This document shows, one piece after another, positions 5,380-10,972 of a stretch of DNA of 10,972 bases. Under the pieces are notes generated by a model that searched no databases, was not told the origin of the DNA, and saw nothing but the letters and a program-made list of their open reading frames with translations. Position numbers and translations under genes: made by a program. Each line of letters opens with the position of its first letter. The stretch's first letter is position 1. The DNA is taken from assembly GCA_903930745.1 (NCBI GenBank), contig CAIYZX010000153.1, positions 1-10,972 of the forward strand. Direction: 5' to 3'. The DNA is from an uncultured Chloroflexota bacterium (lineage in GTDB: Bacteria; Chloroflexota; Limnocylindria; Limnocylindrales; CSP1-4).

Positions 5380-8300
5380 CCGCCTGCGCGCGACGCAGCG
5401 CGATCCGCGCCTCGCCCGCCTCGAGCGTCACGCCTGCTGCGGGCAGGTCACCCGGCAGCGCGCCCCGCACGATCTCGTCCGCGAGCGTGTCCGAGGCCAC
5501 GCCATCGAGATATGGCGCCACGGCGTCCGCGAGGCCCTCGATGTAGAGCGTGATCCTGTCGTCCAGGTCCAGCTCTGCCTCCTTGCGGAGGTCCTGGACC
5601 GCGCGCGTGAGCTCGCGGGCATCGCCCTCGGCGCGGAGCTCCGGGGTCAGCGTGGTGTCGATGATGGCGACGAGGCCGTCGTCGTGCGCCACGGCAGTGC
5701 CGGGACGCGGCGTGGCCTGGATCTCCACCTCGTCCGCGGAGAGCGTCACGCCGGCCAGGGTCACGGACCCGTCCGCGTGGATCTCGAAGGCGCCCTCGCG
5801 CGCGGCGGCCATGACCGCCGGGATCTGCGAGCCCAGCTTCTTGCCCACCTTGGGGAGGAGGACCTTCACGCCGCGGTCCACGAGATCGCTCTCGTCGCCG
5901 ATGCGGATGACCTCCTTGACGTTGGCCTCCACGCGGACCAGCTCCAGCAGCGCGTCCAGCTCCGTGACCTTGCGGCCGGGCAGGGCGAGCCAGAGGCGGG
6001 CCAGCGGCTGGCGGACCTTGAGGCCGGACTGGCCGCGAAGGGTCCGCGCGAGGTCCACGGCCTTGCGGGCCACGGCCATGGCCTCCTCCAGCGCCTCGTC
6101 ACGCAACGGGGCCAGCCCGGGGGCCGGCCAGGCGGTGAGGTGGACGCTGTCCGGGGCGGTGGCATCCACGGCGGCCACGAGGTTGCCGTAGATGGCGTCG
6201 CTCATGAACGGCAGGATTGGGGCCACGATGCGCACGAGCCCCACGAGGGCCTCGTGGAGCGTGGCGAACGCGGCGTCCCGGTCCGCGCCCTGGGCGCGCG
6301 ACATGCGCCGGCGCGAGAGGCGGAGATACCACGTGGAGAGGTCGTCGATGAACGCCTCCACGATCCGCGTGGCGGCCTCCACGTCATAGTCGCGGAGGCG
6401 GGCCTCCACGGCCGCGGCGACACCGGAGGCGCGCGACAGGATCCAGCGGTCCAGCGGCGGGCGGTCCGCCACGGCGGGGGCGCCGGACGCGGGCGTCCAG
6501 CCGGCGAGGCGCGCGTACGTCACGAAGAACGCGTACACGTTCCACATGACGAGGAGGCCACGGCGGGCCTCGTCCGCGGCGTGCCAGCCGAAGAGGATGT
6601 TGTCCTCCGGCCGCGCGCTCGCGTACATCCAGCGCATGACGTCCACGCCCATCCGCTCGGCCGCCTCGTCGAACTCGATGGCGTTGCCCCAGCTCTTGTG
6701 CATGGGCCGGCCGTCCTCGCCGAAGAGCGTGGCGTAGCCGAAGATCGTCTTGAACGGCTCCTCGCGGCGGAGCACCGTGGACATCGCGAGCATCGCGTAG
6801 AACCAGTTGCGGAACTGGCCCGGGAAGCTCTCGGTGATGAAGTCCGCCGGGAACCACTTGCTCCAGTACGCGTTGTCCTCGCGGTAGTGGAGCGTGGAGA
6901 ACGGCACGATGCCGGCGTCCAGCCAGGGGTTGCCCACGTCCGTGATCCGGGTGACGGGCTCGCCGCAGGCATGGCAGGCGATCTTCACCTGGTCCACGTG
7001 GGGCCGGTGGGGCGTGTGGCCGTCGAAGGTGTCCCAGCCCTCGATGGCGCGCTCGCGCAGCTCCTCGCGCCCGCCGATGACGTCGAAGGCGCCGCAGGCC
7101 TTGCAGTCGTAGATGGGCAGCGCGAGGCCGTAGTAGCGCTTCTTGGAGATCATCCAGTCGCGCATGTTGATGAGCCAGTCCAGCTCCCGCTCGTACCCGA
7201 AGCCCGGGATCCAGCGGATGTTGTCCACCACCTGCATGATCTGGTAGCGGAGGCTGGCGTCCACCTGCTCCCTGGTGAGCGTCTCGCGGGGCTGGTCGTA
7301 GACCTCGCCCATGGAGATGTACCACTCGTCCACGAGGCGGAAGAGGAGCGGCGTGCCGCAGCGCCAGCAGTGCGGGTAGCGGTGCCTGTACGGCTCCAGG
7401 TGGTAGAAGAAGCCGCGCGACTCCAGGTCGCTCACCACCTGCTCCGCCACCGCCGGCGCGTCAAGCCCGGTCAGCCAGCCGAAGCCGTCGTAGTAGCGGC
7501 CGTCGTCGTCGATGGGGCCGAAGATCGGCACGCCCTCGGCCTTGCCCAGCTGGTAGTCCTCGGCACCGCAGCCCGGGGCGATGTGGACGATGCCCGTGCC
7601 GTCCTCCTCGCCCACCTGGTCCCACAGCAGCACGCGGTGCTGGTAGCCCGCCGCGTCGAAGGCGGCGGCCACGGCCGGCAGCTCGTCGTAGGGGCCCGTG
7701 TAGCGCCAGCCCGCCATCTCGGCACCGGCGATCTCGTCCAGCACCTTGAACGGGCCGCGGAGAGCCTGCCTGAGCGTGCCCTTCGAGAGCCAGAAGATGT
7801 CGTCGCCCTGGGCCACCTTCACATAGCGCAGGTCCTTGCCCACGGCGGCGGCCACGTTGGCGGCCAGCGTCCACGGCGTGGTGGTCCACACCAGGAGCGC
7901 CTCGCCGGGGCGATCCACCAGCGGGAAGCGGACGGTGAGCCCCGGATCCTCGCGGTCCGCGTAGCCCTCGTTCATCTCCATCTGGGAGAGGCCGGTGCCG
8001 CAGCGGGGGCACCAGGGCATGGTGTCGTAGCCCTTGTAGAGCCAGCCGCGCTTGTGGCACTCCGCCAGGAAGCCCCAGATGAGGTCGTTGTTCTCGTTGC
8101 TGAACGTGAAGTACGAGCCGCCAACCTCGGGCATGCCCAGGCGGCCAACCACCATCTCCACGGTGTCCGTGACCGGGCCCTCGGGGCCCTCGATGGTCAC
8201 CAGCTGCTTCGGGTCCTCCTTGAGGGCGTCCCGCAGGCGGAGCAGCTCCGCCGGGTCGTTCCAGTCCATCCAGTAGCCCAGGCGGATGGACTGCTGCGTC

Positions 8301-8692
8301 TGCCGCGCGGCGAAGGTCAGCACGCGCTGCTTGCACAGGCTCACGAACTCCGAGATCCCGAAGTCCTCGATGTCGCGCTTGCTCTTGAAGCCCAGGTCCT
8401 TCTCGACGTTGACCTCAACCCAGAGCCCCTGGCAGTCGAAGCCGTTCTGGTACCGCTGGTCCTCGCCCAGCATCGCGTGGAAGCGCTGGTAGAGGTCCTT
8501 GTAGGAGCGGCCCCAGGCGTGGTGGACGCCCATCGGGTTGTTGGCCGTGATGGGGCCGTCGAGGAAGCTGAAGCGGGGGCCGCCCTCGTTCTTCGCGCGC
8601 AGGCGGGCGAACGTCTTGCGGTCCGCCCACTCGCGGAGCAGCTCGTGCTCCTGGGCGACGAGATCGGGCTTGGCGGGTACGGGCTTGAACAT
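5372..8692 (-). CDS. ileS: Isoleucyl-tRNA synthetase with swapped GxHH signature motif
   Basis: IleRS charges tRNA-Ile with isoleucine and edits misactivated valine. Using ATG 8692 (GGAG 4 nt upstream; conserved-looking N-terminus MFKPVPAKPDLVAQEH) it has 1106 residues, the size of the longer, eukaryotic-like type 2 enzymes. Order: Rossmann half 1 with GVHH (55-58) where class I enzymes have H-x-G-H; NGFDCQGLWVE (83-93; usual motif C-H-G); Cys228/231; CP1 editing domain with TTTPWTL (270-276) and GTGIVHIAP (365-373); Cys442/445; MISKKRYYG (514-522); Cys530/533 and 573/576; WLDAG (590-594) where WFDSG is usual; loop PMHKSWGN (663-670) where KMSKS-x-GN is usual; then an anticodon-binding and C-terminal region including ELRAEGDARELTRAVQDLRK. 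The frame is open for 62 more codons upstream, but that part is Arg-rich and unlike the family. First gene of the operon with lspA. No T-box specifier or antiterminator sequence is visible upstream. Confidence 0.93.
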   Translation of the reverse strand: MFKPVPAKPDLVAQEHELLREWADRKTFARLRAKNEGGPRFSFLDGPITANNPMGVHHAWGRSYKDLYQRFHAMLGEDQRYQNGFDCQGLWVEVNVEKDLGFKSKRDIEDFGISEFVSLCKQRVLTFAARQTQQSIRLGYWMDWNDPAELLRLRDALKEDPKQLVTIEGPEGPVTDTVEMVVGRLGMPEVGGSYFTFSNENNDLIWGFLAECHKRGWLYKGYDTMPWCPRCGTGLSQMEMNEGYADREDPGLTVRFPLVDRPGEALLVWTTTPWTLAANVAAAVGKDLRYVKVAQGDDIFWLSKGTLRQALRGPFKVLDEIAGAEMAGWRYTGPYDELPAVAAAFDAAGYQHRVLLWDQVGEEDGTGIVHIAPGCGAEDYQLGKAEGVPIFGPIDDDGRYYDGFGWLTGLDAPAVAEQVVSDLESRGFFYHLEPYRHRYPHCWRCGTPLLFRLVDEWYISMGEVYDQPRETLTREQVDASLRYQIMQVVDNIRWIPGFGYERELDWLINMRDWMISKKRYYGLALPIYDCKACGAFDVIGGREELRERAIEGWDTFDGHTPHRPHVDQVKIACHACGEPVTRITDVGNPWLDAGIVPFSTLHYREDNAYWSKWFPADFITESFPGQFRNWFYAMLAMSTVLRREEPFKTIFGYATLFGEDGRPMHKSWGNAIEFDEAAERMGVDVMRWMYASARPEDNILFGWHAADEARRGLLVMWNVYAFFVTYARLAGWTPASGAPAVADRPPLDRWILSRASGVAAAVEARLRDYDVEAATRIVEAFIDDLSTWYLRLSRRRMSRAQGADRDAAFATLHEALVGLVRIVAPILPFMSDAIYGNLVAAVDATAPDSVHLTAWPAPGLAPLRDEALEEAMAVARKAVDLARTLRGQSGLKVRQPLARLWLALPGRKVTELDALLELVRVEANVKEVIRIGDESDLVDRGVKVLLPKVGKKLGSQIPAVMAAAREGAFEIHADGSVTLAGVTLSADEVEIQATPRPGTAVAHDDGLVAIIDTTLTPELRAEGDARELTRAVQDLRKEAELDLDDRITLYIEGLADAVAPYLDGVASDTLADEIVRGALPGDLPAAGVTLEAGEARIALRRAQAGA

Positions 8693-8696
8693 CGGG

Positions 8697-8700
8697 CTCC
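8697..8700 (-). promoter_or_regulatory. Shine-Dalgarno of ileS
   Basis: GGAG on the coding strand lies 4 nt before ATG 8692. It supports this internal ATG as the true ileS start against more upstream in-frame starts. Confidence 0.55.
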
Positions 8701-8747
8701 GAGACGGGGGCGCCGGGCGGATCCTGGGCTGGCCGCGGCGGGCCACA

Positions 8748-8753
8748 AGTCTA
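8748..8753 (-). promoter_or_regulatory. Candidate -10 box for the ileS operon
   Basis: The minus-strand hexamer TAGACT fits the TAnnnT -10 pattern and would give a leader of about 50 nt before the ileS ATG. At 17-nt spacing the -35 position reads AGGCGC, which is not a recognisable -35, so the call rests on the -10 alone. It is one of the few AT-containing hexamers in the 164-nt divergent region 8693-8856, which otherwise shows no clear element apart from the LCP-side candidate. Confidence 0.25.
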
Positions 8754-8843
8754 CGGTCCGCGCGGCCCACGCGCCTGCGGGCGCGCTCAACGTCGCGCAC
8801 CTCAGCCTGCACGCCCCGCCGGGCCGTGTTCGCGGGGCCGGTG

Positions 8844-8849
8844 TAGCAT
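8844..8849 (+). promoter_or_regulatory. Candidate -10 box placing a leaderless start at the LCP gene
   Basis: TAGCAT matches the TAnnnT -10 pattern and is followed by exactly 7 nt before the ATG at 8857, so transcription would begin at or within a base of the start codon. There is no Shine-Dalgarno between 8830 and 8856, consistent with a leaderless mRNA, a mode common in several high-GC and deep-branching phyla. No good -35 is seen at 17 nt. Confidence 0.4.
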
Positions 8850-8856
8850 TCCGCCG

Positions 8857-10701
8857 ATGTCCAACCAGCCGCGGCCACCCCGCACGCGTTCCGCGTTTGC
8901 CGCGGCGTTCCTCTCCCTGCTCTTCCCCGGGCTAGGCCACGCCTACGCGGGCGCCTGGACCCGTGCCCTGGGCTTCGCGGCTCTCCCCGTGCTCACCCTC
9001 TCCCTCGTCGCCGGCATCGTGCTGCGCGCGGACCGGGCAGAGCTGCTGGGCATGCTGGTCAACCAGGGCAGCCTCATCGCGCTGTTCGTCGTCAACATCC
9101 TCGCGCTCCTCTACCGCGTGATCGCGGCGCTGGACGCCTGGCAGGTCGCGCGGTTCCTCAACGCCACGGACGCCTCCGGTGGCGGCCGCCTCGGCCGCGC
9201 CCGCCTTCCGCTGCAGCCGCTGTCCATCGCCGGCCTCCTCGCCGTCATCCTGGTGATGGGCGTGGGCCACGTCGCCATCGCGCGCTACAACGTCATGGCC
9301 CTGGACCTCGTCAACTGCGTCTTCAGCGCGGACGCCACGGACGTCACCTGCTCGGATGGCGGGGAAGGCCCGGACGGCGAGTCCGCGGCCCCAGACGACA
9401 CGTCGTCCCCGGATGCGGCCACGGATGACCCCAGCGCCTCGGTCCCCGTGGACGAGCCCACGCCGGATCCGTCAGCCACCGGCACGCTGGCGCCCACGCT
9501 GCCGCCCTGGGACGGCAAGGAGCGCCTCAACGTCCTGATGGTGGGCGTGGACAGCCGCAAGGCGAGCTCCACCAGCTTCAACACGGACACGCTCATCGTG
9601 GTCTCGGTGGACCCCGCCACCAAGCAGGTCGCCATGTTCCAGGTGCCTCGCGACATGGCGGATGTCCCCGTCCCCTCCAACGCCTATGGGCTCTGGGGCT
9701 CGGTCTACGGCGGGAAGATCAACAGCTGGTACGACCAGAACCGCTATCGCGCGGACCTGTGGCCCGGCAAGAAGCCCACAACGCGTGGCTTCAACGCCCT
9801 CAAGGCGATCCTTGGCGAGCTGTACGGCCTGGACATCCGCTACTACGTGAAGGTGGACTTCGCGGGCTTCCGCAAGGTTGTGGACACCATGGGCGGCGTG
9901 CAGATCAACGTCCAGATGCCCGTCTACGAGAGCCTCTACCCGGCGCCCGGCGGCCTGACCCGCATCTACATCCCGGCCGGCCCGCAGCACATGACGGGTG
10001 CAGAGGCGCTCATCTACGCCCGGTCCCGCCACCGCGCCACGGGCGGTGACTTCGACCGCGGCCGGCGCCAGCAGCGCGTTCTGCTCTCCCTGCGCGAGCA
10101 GATGAGCGCGGAGGCGATCATCGCCAACCTGCCCAGCCTCGTGAACACGCTCAAGGCGTCCGTGGCCACGGACATCCCGGTGGCGGAGCTGCCGAAGCTC
10201 CTGGCGCTCGCAGAGAGCGTGGACACCAAGAACATCCGCTCCTACGTGTTCTCGCCGCCGTTCTATGCAACGGAGTACGCCAACTCGCCGCGCGGCTACA
10301 TCATCACGCCCAACGTGGTGCGCATCCGGCGCGCGGTCAAGGAGGCGTTCTCGATCAAGGCAAGCGTCCTTGCGCTGCGCGAGCGGCTCGGTGCCGAGGG
10401 CGCCCAGGTGTGGGTCACGAACGCCAGTGGCCGGACGGGTGCCGCCTCGGACGCCGCCGAGTACCTCGCCTACTACGGCATGGAGGCATCCGCCCCCGCC
10501 AGGGCGAACCCCCCCGATGCCGCCAAGACCGTGATCACGGTCTACAACGGCGCCGAGGCGGAACTCACCGAGACCATCGACTACCTGCAGAAGCTCTACA
10601 AGACGACGGTGGTGCTCGCCACCGATCCCAAGGTGACCGTGGACATCGTGGTCACGCTGGGGGCGGACGCGCCCAGCCTGTCGATCGACGCCGTCGGCTG
10701 A
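8857..10701 (+). CDS. LytR-CpsA-Psr family cell-wall ligase with multi-pass N-terminus
   Basis: LCP proteins transfer lipid-linked glycopolymers to peptidoglycan or other envelope acceptors on the outer face of the membrane. In 614 residues: about four hydrophobic segments (roughly 13-31, 38-56, 70-92, 120-142), the first carrying a PGLGHAYAG turn motif like that of small multi-pass TM2/DUF-type membrane modules; a Cys154/Cys165 pair; a Pro/Asp/Ser/Thr-rich linker (about 165-218); and the LCP domain (about 222-490). The LCP domain shows LNVLMVGVDSR (224-234), TDTLIVVSVDP (243-253), VPRD (263-266), KINSWY (287-292), MTGAEALIYARSRH (379-392) and DFDRGRRQQR (398-407), including the Asp and Arg residues that bind pyrophosphate. 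A LytR_C-type domain follows (about 516-603; VWVTNASGRTG and ITVYNGAEAEL). All LCP catalytic-type residues appear intact. Most LCP proteins have one membrane anchor, so four is unusual. The gene is divergent from ileS and appears monocistronic. The substrate polymer cannot be inferred. Confidence 0.92.
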   Translation: MSNQPRPPRTRSAFAAAFLSLLFPGLGHAYAGAWTRALGFAALPVLTLSLVAGIVLRADRAELLGMLVNQGSLIALFVVNILALLYRVIAALDAWQVARFLNATDASGGGRLGRARLPLQPLSIAGLLAVILVMGVGHVAIARYNVMALDLVNCVFSADATDVTCSDGGEGPDGESAAPDDTSSPDAATDDPSASVPVDEPTPDPSATGTLAPTLPPWDGKERLNVLMVGVDSRKASSTSFNTDTLIVVSVDPATKQVAMFQVPRDMADVPVPSNAYGLWGSVYGGKINSWYDQNRYRADLWPGKKPTTRGFNALKAILGELYGLDIRYYVKVDFAGFRKVVDTMGGVQINVQMPVYESLYPAPGGLTRIYIPAGPQHMTGAEALIYARSRHRATGGDFDRGRRQQRVLLSLREQMSAEAIIANLPSLVNTLKASVATDIPVAELPKLLALAESVDTKNIRSYVFSPPFYATEYANSPRGYIITPNVVRIRRAVKEAFSIKASVLALRERLGAEGAQVWVTNASGRTGAASDAAEYLAYYGMEASAPARANPPDAAKTVITVYNGAEAELTETIDYLQKLYKTTVVLATDPKVTVDIVVTLGADAPSLSIDAVG

Positions 10702-10743
10702 CGCTCGCGACGAACGAGAGCCCGCCGCCAGGACCCCGGAATC

Positions 10744-10774
10744 CGAACGGGCCGCCTCACCGGCGGCCCGTTCG
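10744..10774. terminator. Perfect hairpin between convergent LCP and ilvE genes
   Basis: A perfect 13-bp inverted repeat (CGAACGGGCCGCC at 10744-10756 and its complement at 10762-10774) with the 5-nt loop TCACC starts 43 nt after the LCP stop and ends 15 nt before the ilvE stop. It is symmetrical and lies between convergent genes, so it can serve both. There is no long U-tract on either side (plus strand continues AGTGTCTG), so the efficiency of termination is uncertain. Confidence 0.75.
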
Positions 10775-10789
10775 AGTGTCTGACGCGGA

Positions 10790-10972
10790 TCAGCCCTCGA
10801 CGGGCGTGAGCCAGTGCATGTACTCCGGGAGCAGGCCTCGCACTGCAGCGAAGTAGCGTTCCGAGATCTGTCGCGAGACGGGTCCGATCCTGCCATCGCC
10901 AACGGGCCGGTGGTCCAGCTCGATCACCGGGCTCACCTGGACGCCCGTGCCGCACAGGAACATCTCGTCGCA
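10790..10972 (-). CDS. ilvE: Branched-chain amino acid aminotransferase, C-terminal part
   Basis: The last 60 codons plus TGA (stop at 10792-10790) of a gene that runs off the right edge. The peptide begins CDEMFLCGTGVQVSPVIELD and continues with the pattern G-D-G-R-I-G-P-V-S-R-Q-I-S-E-R-Y-F. This matches the C-terminal part of fold-type IV, PLP-dependent branched-chain aminotransferases, where the GT-x-x-x-V-x-P-V segment contacts the cofactor phosphate. The enzyme interconverts Val, Leu and Ile with their 2-keto acids, using glutamate/2-oxoglutarate. The catalytic Lys lies outside the window. Related class IV enzymes (D-amino acid aminotransferase, ADC lyase) share the fold, but the P-V-I-E-L-D-x-R-x-V-G-D-G stretch is most like IlvE. 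It is convergent with the LCP gene and shares the hairpin at 10744-10774. Confidence 0.85.
   Translation of the reverse strand, partial: CDEMFLCGTGVQVSPVIELDHRPVGDGRIGPVSRQISERYFAAVRGLLPEYMHWLTPVEG

Noticed and set aside
8693..8856. T-box riboswitch upstream of ileS
   Set aside because: The region is only 164 nt, and I find neither a GGTGG-x-ACCGCG-type antiterminator bulge nor a specifier stem. The likely leader is about 50 nt.
8693..8878. N-terminal extension of IleRS by 62 residues
   Set aside because: The frame stays open upstream, but the residues are Arg-rich and unlike the family. The ATG at 8692 has a GGAG at the right distance, and the extension would overlap the divergent LCP start.
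5216..8935. Plus-strand open frame of 1239 codons opposite ileS
   Set aside because: It lies antisense to the whole ileS gene, whose protein has clear family motifs. The translation is His/Arg/Val/Ala-rich without domains, as expected from the strong third-position GC bias, and it has no ribosome binding site.
10744..10774. Long perfect palindrome as a protein operator or attachment site
   Set aside because: Its position between convergent stops, with a 5-nt loop and a GC-rich 13-bp stem, is explained by a shared terminator; no integrase or regulator gene is near.
9472..10902. Minus-strand open frame of 476 codons opposite the LCP gene and hairpin
   Set aside because: It runs through the LCP coding region, the terminator hairpin and the ilvE end in the wrong frame, and its His/Arg/Gly/Val composition has no domain signature.

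Overview
The window is a very GC-rich bacterial chromosome segment with dense coding and housekeeping genes only; I see no mobile element, CRISPR array, tRNA or rRNA. The very high G/C at third codon positions, a LytR-CpsA-Psr (LCP) cell-wall ligase, and an isoleucyl-tRNA synthetase with a rearranged signature motif fit a high-GC, largely uncultured Chloroflexota-type lineage best (inference). A deep-branching actinobacterium is the main alternative.

Layout: positions 1-281 (minus) hold the start of an Ala/Lys-rich helical protein of unknown function. Positions 282-437 are intergenic, with two adjacent hairpins just downstream of priA. From 8692 down to 438 runs one tightly packed minus-strand operon, ileS > lspA > rluD-type pseudouridine synthase > gmk > priA. 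Each junction overlaps by 8, 8 and 1 nt or is separated by 1 nt. It joins two gene neighbourhoods that are usually separate: ileS-lspA-rluD, and gmk-priA without the rpoZ and coaBC genes often found between them. Positions 8693-8856 form a divergent control region. On the plus strand, 8857-10701 encodes a membrane LCP protein. A perfect 13-bp hairpin at 10744-10774 lies between it and the convergent 3' end of a branched-chain aminotransferase gene (ilvE, minus, running off the right edge).

The operon gathers translation (IleRS, rRNA pseudouridylation), lipoprotein maturation (LspA), guanine nucleotide supply (Gmk) and replication restart (PriA), so it looks like a growth-linked transcription unit. 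The divergent LCP gene adds envelope assembly. The most notable feature is the IleRS active site: the HIGH box reads G-V-H-H (first and third positions exchanged relative to H-x-G-H), the KMSKS loop reads P-M-H-K-S, and the usual CHG motif reads CQG. No wholly new multi-gene system was found.
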